This document shows, piece by piece, positions 1 to 9,936 of a DNA stretch of 64,000 nt. The DNA is from Oscillospiraceae bacterium. GTDB lineage: Bacteria; Bacillota; Clostridia; Oscillospirales; Oscillospiraceae. A program made the translations under genes and the position numbers. Position 1 is the first letter of the stretch. Each line of letters starts with the position of its first letter. The DNA lies in the NCBI GenBank assembly GCA_902801295.1, contig CADCHN010000003.1, positions 42,655 to 106,654 of the forward strand. The letters are read 5' to 3'. The notes under the pieces were generated by a model that was given only the letters and a program-made list of their open reading frames with translations, did not search any database and had not been told where the DNA came from.

Positions 1-32
1 ACTTTTCCGTCGCGTTTTACTACCTGATACAT
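1..32 (-). CDS. nrdD: Anaerobic ribonucleoside-triphosphate reductase, N-terminal start only (partial)
   Basis: Only the first ten codons lie in the window, reading leftward off the edge. They translate to MYQVVKRDGK, the usual opening of an ATP-cone, the allosteric nucleotide-binding domain that begins class III ribonucleotide reductases. The GAGAGG-type ribosome site at about 38-48 sits in the gap after the nrdG stop, so the two genes form one transcript in the order nrdG-nrdD. The product would reduce ribonucleoside triphosphates to deoxy forms under anaerobiosis using a glycyl radical installed by NrdG. Another ATP-cone protein cannot be excluded from ten residues, but the nrdG neighbour makes nrdD the best reading. 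Confidence 0.75.
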   Translation of the reverse strand, partial: MYQVVKRDGK

Positions 33-48
33 ATCTCTCTATCCTCTC

Positions 49-768
<720 letters not shown>

Positions 769-799
769 GGCGCTCCTCCTCTTGATGCGTTCGAGAGCT

Positions 800-828
800 A
801 TATTAGCTCTATCTTGTCCCCTTGTCAA
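800..828 (-). promoter_or_regulatory. SigA-type promoter of nrdG-nrdD
   Basis: Reading leftward: TTGACA at 828-823, a 17-base spacer, and TAATAT at 805-800. Transcription should start near 793, giving a leader of about 25 nt before the nrdG ATG at 768. Confidence 0.85.
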
Positions 829-835
829 GAGGTAT

Positions 836-893
836 ACACTAAATGTAGGAATAAAATCCGCTCTGTAACCGAATTGACCCCAAAATATAGTGT
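836..893 (-). promoter_or_regulatory. Tandem NrdR-box-like operators upstream of nrdG
   Basis: Two 16-mers, read on the minus strand, resemble the NrdR consensus acaCwAtATwTwGtgt: ACACTATATTTTGGGG (893-878) and TTCCTACATTTAGTGT (851-836). Each matches about 13 of 16 positions. Their starts are 42 bp apart, four helical turns, the kind of integral-turn spacing known for NrdR pairs. The proximal box ends seven bases before the -35. The operator function is inferred. Confidence 0.65.
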
Positions 894-1002
894 GCTTTCA
901 ATTTTTGTTTCTTTCTGTCTCGGTCGTGTAAATATGGGTTTTTCTGCATAGAATCCCGCTTTTTCCCAAGGTTCGACCGTCCCGGCGGACTAGAAAAAGC
1001 GC

Positions 1003-1034
1003 AAAAAATCAATCCGCGGCCTGTGCCGCGGATT
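1003..1034 (-). terminator. Intrinsic terminator of the thiN-moaE-like operon
   Basis: Perfect 10-bp stem AATCCGCGGC/GCCGCGGATT (1011-1020 with 1025-1034) with a four-base loop, followed leftward by six Ts. It closes the leftward operon just after the MoaE-like gene. Confidence 0.9.
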
Positions 1035-1060
1035 GTCGGTTTATGCATCCGAGCGAATGA

Positions 1061-1468
1061 TTATCCCGCTGTCTCGTCAAAAATCTCCCGCTCGCTGACG
1101 CACTCACTCTTGAGCCGCCCCACCAGATATTGCAGCGCGTCCACCACATGGGGGCGGATATCGCCGCCGACGAGCACCAGCATGATATCGTCACCCAGGC
1201 TGAGCTCACCCTCGTTGAGCCAGACGCGCACATAGCCGATACCCTCCATCGCGCGGGTCTGCGTGACGGCCTTTTCCACCAGCTGCTCGTCATAGCCGAA
1301 CAGCATCCCGCGCACCGGCGCCGTATCCTGCACGCCCTGGCGCACCCGCGCCCGCGCGGTTTGGCGCACCGTGCCGTTATGCATCAAGTACATCCCGCAG
1401 CCGGCGGCGCCGGGGTCGGCCTTGGCCTCCCGCAGCCACTGATCGAGGGACGGCATTTCCTTTTTCAT
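1061..1468 (-). CDS. MoaE-like protein (molybdopterin synthase large-subunit family, divergent)
   Basis: The 135-residue product resembles MoaE, the catalytic subunit of molybdopterin synthase, which inserts sulfur carried by MoaD into precursor Z. Family landmarks visible are HNGTVR near residue 27, a GYDE segment near 55, and an LNEGELSLGDD stretch near residue 82. The His-Arg pair that normally follows reads DIR here, and the second catalytic lysine region reads SEREIF instead of a WKKE-type ending. No moaA, moaC or moaD gene is in the window. The ATG at 1468 follows GGAGAG. It is the last gene of the operon. It may be a paralogue with another role. Confidence 0.6.
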   Translation of the reverse strand: MKKEMPSLDQWLREAKADPGAAGCGMYLMHNGTVRQTARARVRQGVQDTAPVRGMLFGYDEQLVEKAVTQTRAMEGIGYVRVWLNEGELSLGDDIMLVLVGGDIRPHVVDALQYLVGRLKSECVSEREIFDETAG

Positions 1469-1479
1469 CCGCTTCTCTC

Positions 1480-2013
1480 CTATGCTTGGGTCATGATTTG
1501 CTCGGCCAAAAGCCGTGCCAGCGCGCACAGCGTCTGCACACTCTCATCGCCGCGGACGGCGGGCACTTCCCTGCCCTCCGGCAGGCGCAGCCCGAGCTGC
1601 CGCAGCAGCGCGGCCATCTGGCCGGCCGCCCGGCCGACCCGGCGGCAAAGGACGACTGCCGCCGCGTTCTTTCCGGCCAGCGGGTCGGGATTTCGCCGCG
1701 GAGAGAGCGCCGCGACGCGCTCGAGAAAGTTTTTCATATCCACGTCCAGGCCAAACAGGCTGCCTGGCGCGGCGAACAGAAAGCCGTCACAGGCCGCCGC
1801 GGCCTTGACGAAGTCCTGCCCGCGGGGATCATAGATGCACATGCCCGCGCCCTTGCAGGCTCCGCAGCCGGAGCAGATCAGGCCTTCCGTTTTGATCGGC
1901 CGGAAGATCTCGGCCTCCAGCCCTGTCTGCCGCAGCTCCTCCGCCGCTCCCTCAAGGGCGGCAAACAGGCCGTCACGGTCGCGAAGACTGCCCTGAATCA
2001 GCAGGATCTTCAT
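1480..2013 (-). CDS. Flavodoxin-like / NADPH-dependent FMN reductase family protein
   Basis: 177 aa with the flavodoxin-like opening MKILLIQGSLRDRDG, in which the loop after the first strand would bind FMN phosphate. A cysteine cluster CSGCGACKGAGMC near residues 48-60 resembles the cluster-binding region of iron-sulfur flavoproteins, and APGSLFGLDVDMKNFLERV matches the second flavin loop of the family. It overlaps plsY by four bases (ATGA), implying translational coupling. It is probably a redox protein. The partner and substrate are not evident. Confidence 0.75.
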   Translation of the reverse strand: MKILLIQGSLRDRDGLFAALEGAAEELRQTGLEAEIFRPIKTEGLICSGCGACKGAGMCIYDPRGQDFVKAAAACDGFLFAAPGSLFGLDVDMKNFLERVAALSPRRNPDPLAGKNAAAVVLCRRVGRAAGQMAALLRQLGLRLPEGREVPAVRGDESVQTLCALARLLAEQIMTQA

Positions 2014-2639
2014 TTTCCGCCATCGACGCGCAGCTCGCCCTTATGGGCGCGGCGCAGCCCGACTTCCGTCCCTTTGAGGATACGGACAAAGTTGGTGCGG
2101 TGCTTATAGATGATAATCAGCGACACCAGCGCCAGCATCAGCGCGGCAAGCTGCTGGCGCGTGGCGAGGCAATAGATCGGATAGGACACAACCGTAAGCA
2201 TCGTACCTACGACGATATAGTCCGTAATCAGCACCACCACAATGATGGCGACGCCCAGGATCAGGGCAAAGCGCCAGTTGAGCGTTGCGATCACGCCCAG
2301 GCTGGAGGCGAAGCCCTTGCCGCCGCGAAAAGACAGGTAAAAGGGAAACAGATGCCCCAGCACGCAGGCAGCACCTGCCACTTCCCGGCTCAGCAGCACA
2401 TCGGGAAACAGCACGCCGCAAAGCCAGGTGGCCAGCACCGCCTTGCCGATATCGTGCAGGCCGACCAGGATTCCCGTTTTCCAGCCCATCAGCATCATTG
2501 CATTCGAGGCGCCGGGATTGCAGGTGCCGGTTTTCTGAATGTTGATGCCGCGGCGCCGGGCGATAAAATACGCCAGATTGCACGAGCCCAGCAGATAACC
2601 CAGCAGAGCAATCAAACCATAGCTGATGATCGGATTCAT
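2010..2639 (-). CDS. plsY: Acyl-phosphate:glycerol-3-phosphate 1-O-acyltransferase PlsY
   Basis: Integral membrane enzyme that acylates glycerol-3-phosphate using acyl-phosphate, the first step of phospholipid synthesis in Firmicutes. All three PlsY loops are recognisable: GTCNPGASN near residue 37, GHLFPFYLSFRGGKGFASS near residue 94, and KHRTNFVRILKGTE near residue 180. Several hydrophobic segments fit the usual topology, and 209 aa is normal length. The ATG at 2639 has GGAG 11 bases upstream. A second, degenerate PlsY-like gene lies at 47737-48381, so this copy is presumably the catalytic one. Confidence 0.93.
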   Translation of the reverse strand: MNPIISYGLIALLGYLLGSCNLAYFIARRRGINIQKTGTCNPGASNAMMLMGWKTGILVGLHDIGKAVLATWLCGVLFPDVLLSREVAGAACVLGHLFPFYLSFRGGKGFASSLGVIATLNWRFALILGVAIIVVVLITDYIVVGTMLTVVSYPIYCLATRQQLAALMLALVSLIIIYKHRTNFVRILKGTEVGLRRAHKGELRVDGGK

Positions 2640-2687
2640 CTCGCGTCATCTCCGTTCTGTTTCTTTCTGTACGGCGGAGTTCTTTGC

Positions 2688-3137
2688 TTATTTTTCCGGC
2701 ACGTCCGGATCAGCGTCCGGTTGCTTAAGCTCCTGTGCCGGCAGCTGCCCCTCATGCGTATGCGGGCGGCCGTTGACGCTTTCGCTGGTGAAGACCCGGT
2801 TGCGCAGGCGGGATTCGTCCACCAGGCGGGACAGCAGATCCTTGACCTTTTTCGGGTTTTTGACGTTCTTGATGTCAAAATTCTGCATGGTCACGTCCGA
2901 GCTGTCGCAATGGATCGTGCCGATGCCGAGCAGCTTCTGGCCGAAGCTGCGCTTGAGCGTCACATCGGTGATGCGGTAAAGGCGCACCTCATCCTCGGTG
3001 CTGTTGAAAAAGCCCGTCTCCATATAGAGCCGCTCGTCGTCCACCTTGTATTTGGTGAAGCTCCAGGGAAGGCCGAGGAAGGTCCTTTTCCGGTCTTTCC
3101 ACAGGATGGGCTTTTTTGCTTTCTTTTCTTTGGCCAT
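2688..3137 (-). CDS. PH domain-containing protein (YdbS-like, bPH_2)
   Basis: 149-residue protein whose core (about residues 20-105) fits a bacterial PH domain: TKYKVDDERLYMETGFFNSTEDEVRLYRITDV, split here as the segments TKYKVDDERLYMETG and EDEVRLYRITDVTLKRS. There is no transmembrane segment, unlike YdbS/YdbT, and the C-terminus is Glu/Gln/Pro-rich. The start at 3137 follows AGGAGG; a longer reading from 3203 would run through its promoter. It sits between mnmA and plsY and has an internal promoter of its own. Function unknown. Confidence 0.75.
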   Translation of the reverse strand: MAKEKKAKKPILWKDRKRTFLGLPWSFTKYKVDDERLYMETGFFNSTEDEVRLYRITDVTLKRSFGQKLLGIGTIHCDSSDVTMQNFDIKNVKNPKKVKDLLSRLVDESRLRNRVFTSESVNGRPHTHEGQLPAQELKQPDADPDVPEK

Positions 3138-3165
3138 CACAGCTTCCTCCTGTCTGTTTTTTTTC

Positions 3166-3194
3166 AGTATAGCATGCGCCGGCGGCGCAGACAA
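3166..3194 (-). promoter_or_regulatory. Internal promoter before the PH-domain gene
   Basis: Leftward TTGTCT (3194-3189), 17-base spacer, extended -10 TGCTATACT with the hexamer at 3171-3166. It lies just after the mnmA stop and could boost expression of PH-plsY-flavodoxin-MoaE-like. Confidence 0.65.
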
Positions 3195-3199
3195 GTGCT

Positions 3200-4201
3200 T
3201 CATACGATGAATCCGCCGCCGAGTACGCGCTCGCCGTCGTAGAGCACGGCGGACTGGCCGGCCGCCGGGGCGCGCACCGGCGTTACGCAGGTTGCCCTCA
3301 TGCCGCCCTGTTCATCCGCCGTCGCCGCGCACGGCGGCTCCTCCCACTTGGTGTGGCGCACGCGGATCGTGGCCGGGATGCTGCGCCCGACGGGCGGGTC
3401 GATCAGCCAGTTGAAATCTCTGGCACGAACCTCCGTCTGGAACAGCTCCTCCCAAAGCGCCAGCTCGATCTCGTTCTGTGCGGCGTCGATGCAGCTGATG
3501 TAGAGCTTGCGCCCCTCAACCAGTCCCGGGCGGCGCTGGCCGACGGTGTAGCGGTGGATGCCCTCGTGCGTACCGATCACCGCGCCGTGAAAAATGAAGT
3601 TCCCCGGCGGCGGCAGGATGACGCGCTCGGAGAGCCAGCGGACATAGTTTTTATCCGGGATGAAGCAGATCTCCATGCTGTCCGGCTTATGCGCCACCGG
3701 CAGCTCGAGCTCCTCGGCCATCGCGCGCACCTGTTTTTTTTCATAGCGCCCGAGGGGAAAGACGCAGCGCACGAGCTGCTCGCGCGTCAGGCGGCAGAGC
3801 ATGTAGCTCTGGTCATTGGCGGGCAGACCCTTATAGAGCGCGCCGCCCTCGGCGCGGGCATAGTGCCCGGTGGCGATGCGTTCTGCCCCAATACGTTCGG
3901 CCTCGGCCAGCAAAGACTTGAACTTGACCGTTGGATTGCAGAGGATGCAGGGGTTCGGCGTCTCACCGCGCAGATAGCAGTCGGCAAAGGGACGGCAGAC
4001 CTTTTCCTCCAGTTCCGGACGGATTTCCAGTACCCTCAGGTCAATGCCGAGATGCTCCGCGGTCAGTTCCGCGTCTCGGCGGGCGTTTTCGTCGGTGTTG
4101 TCCAGGTACAGCCCATGGACCTCATAGCCCTCCTTTTTCAGCAGAGCAGCGCAGACCGCAGAGTCCACGCCGCCGGAGAAGCCAAGCACGACCTTACTCA
4201 T
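3200..4201 (-). CDS. mnmA: tRNA-specific 2-thiouridylase MnmA
   Basis: Thiolates uridine 34 (s2U) of tRNA-Lys, -Glu and -Gln using sulfur relayed by persulfide carriers. The PP-loop ATP motif FSGGVDSAV is at residues 8-16. The catalytic cysteine pair is visible in [12 protein letters not shown] (near residue 83) and MEICFIPD (near residue 178). At 333 aa it is slightly shorter than the usual 355-370, mainly in the C-terminal beta-barrel. Its start overlaps the end of mnmG by eight bases. MnmG modifies position 5 of the same nucleotide, so the coupling makes biochemical sense. Confidence 0.95.
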   Translation of the reverse strand: MSKVVLGFSGGVDSAVCAALLKKEGYEVHGLYLDNTDENARRDAELTAEHLGIDLRVLEIRPELEEKVCRPFADCYLRGETPNPCILCNPTVKFKSLLAEAERIGAERIATGHYARAEGGALYKGLPANDQSYMLCRLTREQLVRCVFPLGRYEKKQVRAMAEELELPVAHKPDSMEICFIPDKNYVRWLSERVILPPPGNFIFHGAVIGTHEGIHRYTVGQRRPGLVEGRKLYISCIDAAQNEIELALWEELFQTEVRARDFNWLIDPPVGRSIPATIRVRHTKWEEPPCAATADEQGGMRATCVTPVRAPAAGQSAVLYDGERVLGGGFIV

Positions 4202-6071
4202 GGCGCAGGCCCTCCGTGTAGATCATCAGCACCGAGATATCCGCCGGGGACACGCCGGAGATGCGGCTGGCGCGGCCGAAGTTCTCGGGGCGGATCTTTT
4301 TCAGTTTTTCGCGCGCCTCGAGGCGCAGTCCGCCGATCGCGTCGTAGTCGATGTCAGCGGGCAGCGGACGGTTTTCCATGCGGGTGAATTCCTCCACCTG
4401 CTTGAGCTGGCGGCGGATATAGCCCTCGTACTTCAGCATGATCTCCGCCTCCGCGGCCACCGCGCGCGGCAGCGCAGGGCGCTGCGCGTCGAAGGGCGCG
4501 AGGTCGGCGTAGCTCAGCTGCGGGCGGCGAATCAGGTCGGCCAGCGAGACGCCGTTGACCGCCGGCGCGGTGCCCCGCTCGGCCAGCAGCGAATTCAGCG
4601 CGTCGTCCGGCGCGAGATGCGTATTTTCCAGGCGGCGGATCTCACGGTGAACCGCCTCGTACTTGTCTACCACCGCCTGATGCCGCTCCGGGCTCACCAG
4701 CCCGATGCGAAGGCCGATGGCGCTCAGACGTTCGTCCGCGTTATCCTGCCGGTGCAGCAGCCGGTATTCGCTGCGCGAGGTCATCATGCGGTAGGGCTCG
4801 TTGGTGCCCTTGGTCACCAGATCGTCGATCAGCGTGCCGATATAGCCGTCGCTGCGGCGCAGGATCAGCGGCTCCTCGCCGCGGAGCTTCCGCGCGGCGT
4901 TGACGCCGGCCACAAAGCCCTGCACCGCCGCCTCCTCATAGCCGGAGGAGCCGTTGAACTGCCCGGCGCCGTAGAGCCCGGCGATCGTCTTGCTCTCCAG
5001 CGCGGCGGTGAGTTCGGTCGGGTCGATGCAGTCGTATTCAATGGCGTAGGCCGGGCGGGTCATCTCCGCCTGCTCCAGCCCCGGGATCGTGTGCAGCATC
5101 TGCAGCTGCACCTCCTCGGGCAGCGACGAGGAAAAGCCCTGGATGTAGAGTTCCTCGGTGTTCAGGCCCATCGGCTCAATGAACAGCTGGTGCCGGGGTT
5201 TGTCGGCAAAGGTCATCACCTTGGTCTCAATGCTGGGGCAGTAGCGCGGCCCGACGCCCTCGATCACACCGGCGTAGATCGGGCTGCGGTCGAGATTGGC
5301 GCGGATGATCTCATGCGTGCGCTCGTTGGTGTAGGTCAGGTAGCAGACGGCACGGTTGACCGGCGGCTCAGCGGTGCTGAAAGAGAAGGGCTCGGTCTCC
5401 TCGTCGCCCGCCTGCAGCTCCATCCGGCTGAAATCCACCGTCCGCGCATTGACGCGCGGCGGCGTGCCGGTTTTGAAGCGGCGCATCGGCAGTCCCAGCG
5501 CCCGCAGGCGCTCGGCCAGCGGGATCGCCGCCGCGAGGCCGTCCGGCCCCTCGGCCTTGATGGCCTCGCCCACGATGGTGCGGCTGTCCAGATAGGTGCC
5601 GGAGGCGATGATGACAGCGCCGCAGTGCCAGACGGCGCCGGTGCGCGTGGTGACGGAGCAGACGCGCCCGTCCTCCACCGTGAGATCGACCACCTCCGCC
5701 TGCTTGAGGCGCAGATGCTCCTGCCGCTCAAGCGTCTGCTTCATCACTTCCTGATAGCGCCGCCGATCCGCCTGCGCGCGCAGCGAGTGCACTGCCGGGC
5801 CTTTTCCGCGGTTGAGCATCCGGTACTGGATGCAGGCCTTGTCCGCGGCCTTTGCCATCTCGCCGCCGAGCGCGTCCAGCTCCCGCACCAGGTGGCCCTT
5901 GCCGGTGCCGCCGATGGCCGGGTTGCAGGGCATATTGCCCACGCTGTCGAGATTGACGGTGAAGCAGACCGTGTCCATGCCGAGCCGCGCGGCGGCCAGC
6001 GCGGCCTCAATGCCCGCGTGCCCCGCGCCGATCACGGCGATATCGCATTGTCCTGCCTGGTATAAAATCAT
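4194..6071 (-). CDS. mnmG: tRNA uridine-5-carboxymethylaminomethyl modification enzyme MnmG (GidA)
   Basis: FAD enzyme that, with MnmE, adds the carboxymethylaminomethyl group at C5 of U34 in several tRNAs. The dinucleotide-binding motif [19 protein letters not shown] is at the N-terminus. The two GidA signatures are readable as [12 protein letters not shown] (near residue 275) and [17 protein letters not shown] (near residue 370). Length of 625 aa is standard. The gene overlaps thiN by four bases (ATGA) and mnmA by eight, so the three are read as a coupled set. Confidence 0.97.
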   Translation of the reverse strand: MILYQAGQCDIAVIGAGHAGIEAALAAARLGMDTVCFTVNLDSVGNMPCNPAIGGTGKGHLVRELDALGGEMAKAADKACIQYRMLNRGKGPAVHSLRAQADRRRYQEVMKQTLERQEHLRLKQAEVVDLTVEDGRVCSVTTRTGAVWHCGAVIIASGTYLDSRTIVGEAIKAEGPDGLAAAIPLAERLRALGLPMRRFKTGTPPRVNARTVDFSRMELQAGDEETEPFSFSTAEPPVNRAVCYLTYTNERTHEIIRANLDRSPIYAGVIEGVGPRYCPSIETKVMTFADKPRHQLFIEPMGLNTEELYIQGFSSSLPEEVQLQMLHTIPGLEQAEMTRPAYAIEYDCIDPTELTAALESKTIAGLYGAGQFNGSSGYEEAAVQGFVAGVNAARKLRGEEPLILRRSDGYIGTLIDDLVTKGTNEPYRMMTSRSEYRLLHRQDNADERLSAIGLRIGLVSPERHQAVVDKYEAVHREIRRLENTHLAPDDALNSLLAERGTAPAVNGVSLADLIRRPQLSYADLAPFDAQRPALPRAVAAEAEIMLKYEGYIRRQLKQVEEFTRMENRPLPADIDYDAIGGLRLEAREKLKKIRPENFGRASRISGVSPADISVLMIYTEGLRHE

Positions 6072-6691
6072 TCCTGTTCCTCTTGGATTTCCGTCATCAT
6101 CAGGAGTCGGCCGTCCCGCACTTCCACCGACGCCGCCTCACCCACGAAGGAGTTGCTGACACCGATGGGGAAGCCGGAGCGGATCGTCCCCTGTTCCATC
6201 TTGTATTTGAGGCCGCGCAGCGTCACGCCGCGCGCCTCCCCGTCCATGCAAAAGAGCGAGAGCGTGCCATGCATCGCAGCGGAAAAGTCCATTCGCTCCC
6301 GGCACAGCACGCGCCAGACGACGCCGTCGCCATACAGGCGGCCGCGCGCCCCGTGTTCGCTCAAAAACAGCAGGCATTGGAGATTGGCCATCGTGTGGTC
6401 GGGCCGCACGCCGCCGGTGCCGCCGTAGATTACAAAGTCGTCGCAGCCTCGATCCAGACCGAGACGCAGAGCGTGCAGCGTATCGGTGTCGTCCTTTTCC
6501 ACCGGCAGACGCAGGATCGCCTCTCCGTCCGGCGCCGTAGAGGAGTCGAAATCTCCGACGACAAGCGCCGGCCGCATCCCCGCCGCGCGGCATGCGGCAT
6601 AGCCCGCGTCCGCGGCAATGATCAGATCCCCGGCGGCCGGCATCTCCGGCATGCCGTAATAGGAGCCGGCTGCAAACACGAAACAGCGCAC
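6068..6691 (-). CDS. thiN: Thiamine pyrophosphokinase
   Basis: Transfers pyrophosphate from ATP to thiamine to make the active cofactor. Family motifs: GDFDSS near residue 47, [11 protein letters not shown] near residue 65, and [16 protein letters not shown] near residue 91, which carry the Mg-ATP and thiamine contacts. I prefer the GTG at 6691 (protein begins MRCFVFAAG) because GGAGGGA lies six bases upstream; the GTG at 6697 would abut the ribosome site. It heads the operon leading to mnmG and mnmA. Confidence 0.9.
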   Translation of the reverse strand: MRCFVFAAGSYYGMPEMPAAGDLIIAADAGYAACRAAGMRPALVVGDFDSSTAPDGEAILRLPVEKDDTDTLHALRLGLDRGCDDFVIYGGTGGVRPDHTMANLQCLLFLSEHGARGRLYGDGVVWRVLCRERMDFSAAMHGTLSLFCMDGEARGVTLRGLKYKMEQGTIRSGFPIGVSNSFVGEAASVEVRDGRLLMMTEIQEEQE

Positions 6692-6723
6692 AGGCACTCC
6701 CTCCCTGCTTTTGATTGTTTTTT

Positions 6724-6752
6724 ATTGTATTACAGTTCCCCGGATTTGGCAA
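6724..6752 (-). promoter_or_regulatory. Promoter of the thiN-mnmG-mnmA operon
   Basis: Leftward TTGCCA (6752-6747), 17-base spacer, TACAAT (6729-6724). No TPP riboswitch is visible in the short leader. Confidence 0.75.
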
Positions 6753-6861
6753 ACAGATTCTTCTTTTTCTCTGTTTTTCGAGTGATTCAATTTTTCGCTT
6801 AAATATTACAAAAAGTTTCAAATCCTATCAACATTTTTCAACAATTTTTTGAACATTCTTC

Positions 6862-6890
6862 TTGACCGCAGAAATCACAGCGGATATAAT
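6862..6890 (+). promoter_or_regulatory. Promoter of the secreted repeat protein
   Basis: TTGACC at 6862-6867, 17-base spacer, TATAAT at 6885-6890. The leader to the ATG at 6945 is about 48 nt. Confidence 0.85.
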
Positions 6891-6944
6891 AAAATAAATA
6901 AAGTATCCATATTCTGAGAACGATATCGAATGGGGGGTTGACCC

Positions 6945-8354
6945 ATGAAACGTATTTTGTCGCTTCTGATGCTGCTGGCTATGCTTGCCTCGCTGTTCGT
7001 GTTCTCCCCGGCTGCCCTGGCCACCGGCGACGACCCGGCCGCGACGGAAAAGCCCGCAGCAACCGAGGCTCCCGCGGCGACCGAAAAGCCCGCGGAGAGC
7101 GAGAAGCCTGCGGCGACGGACAAGCCCGCGGAAACCGAGAAGCCTGCGGAGACCGAGAAGCCCGCGGAGACCGAGAAGCCCGCGGAGACCGAGAAGCCTG
7201 CGGAGACCGAGAAGCCTGCGGAATCTCCGGCTCCTTCGGCCGAGCCGCTCAAGGAGCTGCGCAAGGTGACCGTAACGCTCGACCGGACGCCGGTGGTGCT
7301 CCTTGCGGTCAGCGAGAGCCACGGCACCGTGAGTTCCAAGAATGCCAGCTTCGTCAGCCTGACCTGGTACGACAAGGCCGGCAACGCGCTGCCCGCGAAC
7401 AGCAGCTTTGACTACCAGACCTACCGCATGGAGATCCGTGCCAAGGCGGACGACGGCTACTATTTCTCCCCGAACCTGGCCGGCTATCTGAATAACTCCG
7501 CCGCGACCGTCACCGTGTCTGCCGACGGCAAATATGCCACGGTCAGCCGCGAATATGAGGCGCTGGTCTTTGCGCCGCGGATCATCAAGCACCCCGGCGA
7601 AGAGACGATTGACGAGGGCGGTTTTGTCTCCTACGTCTCCACCGCTGCCTACGCTACCGGCCTGACCTGGGAATTCGTCAGTCCCGACGGAGAGACCGTG
7701 TTTGACTCCAAGGACATTGCCAAGACCTTCCGCGACAGCAGCTGCACCAACGACGGCAAGGAGAAAATCATCATCTACAATGTTACGATGGAGATGAACG
7801 GCTGGAAGGTGCGCGCGGTCTTCACCGGCGTACAGGACACCGTAACGCGCAGCAACCCCGTGACGATCAAAGTAAACATTGATCCGAACAAGGAGCGCCC
7901 GGAAATGACGCCCGCGCCCGACGAATCCCCTGAGCCCTCGGAGGAACCGGAGACTTCTCCGGAGCCGACGCTGCAGCCGACGCCTCAGCCGACGCCGGAA
8001 CCGACGCCCGCTCCGACGGTGGCCCAGACGGAAGCGCCGAAGTCCGATCATGAGCACAGCTTCTCCGCCGTCTGGTCCACCGATGCCCACAATCACTGGC
8101 ATTCGTGTGACTGCGGCGAGCGCGCCGATGAGGCCGCGCACAGCTTCAAATGGGAAACGGTCAGCGTTGAAAACGGCGTTGCCACGCAGGAGGGCGTCTG
8201 CCGTGTCTGCGGCTACACCGATTCCAAGCAGGTCACCGTCAACGACGCCCACGTGATTAACAAAGTCCCGATGGGCTACGTCATCGGTGGTTCGCTCGGC
8301 CTGATGCTTGTGCTGGTTGTTGTCGAGTCCGTCAAACGCGCCCGGCGGAGATAA
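6945..8354 (+). CDS. Secreted, membrane-anchored surface protein with ETEKPA repeats
   Basis: 469 aa. Residues 1-26 form a signal peptide ending ALA, followed by a low-complexity stalk (about 27-98) built of TEKPAE hexapeptides. The folded middle part (about 105-310) looks like beta-sandwich or Ig-like modules; VFAPRIIKHPGEETIDEGG resembles the start of such a domain. A second Pro/Thr/Glu-rich linker lies near 320-360. Next comes a His/Cys module containing HEHSF, HNHWHSCDCGE and CRVCGYT (about 366-430). A C-terminal transmembrane helix ends in RARRR. The two stalks suggest projection through the wall. The HxHxF..HWHxCxCG module recurs in Firmicutes surface proteins and might bind metal. No function can be assigned. 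Confidence 0.85.
   Translation: MKRILSLLMLLAMLASLFVFSPAALATGDDPAATEKPAATEAPAATEKPAESEKPAATDKPAETEKPAETEKPAETEKPAETEKPAETEKPAESPAPSAEPLKELRKVTVTLDRTPVVLLAVSESHGTVSSKNASFVSLTWYDKAGNALPANSSFDYQTYRMEIRAKADDGYYFSPNLAGYLNNSAATVTVSADGKYATVSREYEALVFAPRIIKHPGEETIDEGGFVSYVSTAAYATGLTWEFVSPDGETVFDSKDIAKTFRDSSCTNDGKEKIIIYNVTMEMNGWKVRAVFTGVQDTVTRSNPVTIKVNIDPNKERPEMTPAPDESPEPSEEPETSPEPTLQPTPQPTPEPTPAPTVAQTEAPKSDHEHSFSAVWSTDAHNHWHSCDCGERADEAAHSFKWETVSVENGVATQEGVCRVCGYTDSKQVTVNDAHVINKVPMGYVIGGSLGLMLVLVVVESVKRARRR
7128..7217 (+). repeat. 18-bp tandem repeat, five units, inside the surface protein gene
   Basis: Five consecutive 18-base units encode Ala-Glu-Thr-Glu-Lys-Pro. They differ only at third codon positions (GAA/GAG, CCC/CCT). 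More diverged units extend upstream to about 7038. Such near-identity suggests recent expansion by slippage or recombination, so copy number may vary between strains. Confidence 0.9.
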
Positions 8355-8385
8355 GATTTCGTTTTTCGTTTTTTGATACAGATAG

Positions 8386-8418
8386 AAAAATCCGGAGCGT
8401 TGCCGCTCCGGATTTTTT
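8386..8418. terminator. Bidirectional terminator between the surface protein and gdhA
   Basis: Nine-bp stem TCCGGAGCG/CGCTCCGGA (8391-8399 with 8404-8412), flanked by A5 on the left and T6 on the right. It works for both convergent genes. Confidence 0.9.
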
Positions 8419-8438
8419 CTGTTTGCTTTGTTTGTGGA

Positions 8439-9849
<1,411 letters not shown>

Positions 9850-9859
<10 letters not shown>

Positions 9860-9878
9860 AGTGTTATGAAAATCTCAA
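9850..9878 (-). promoter_or_regulatory. Promoter of gdhA, overlapping the galM promoter
   Basis: Leftward TTGAGA (9878-9873), 17-base spacer, TATAAT (9855-9850). RNA polymerase cannot occupy this and the galM promoter at once. Confidence 0.8.
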
Positions 9879-9936
9879 GCCTATTTGTGAAATCACGCAA
9901 ATTTTTATTGAAATAGTCATCAGGAGGGCCTCCTAT

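Noticed and set aside
4200..6065. 621-residue open frame antisense to mnmG
   Set aside because: mnmG is unequivocal on the other strand, and the frame has no ribosome site.
6945..8354. LPXTG sortase substrate
   Set aside because: The C-terminus has a transmembrane helix and basic tail, but no LPXTG-like motif precedes it.
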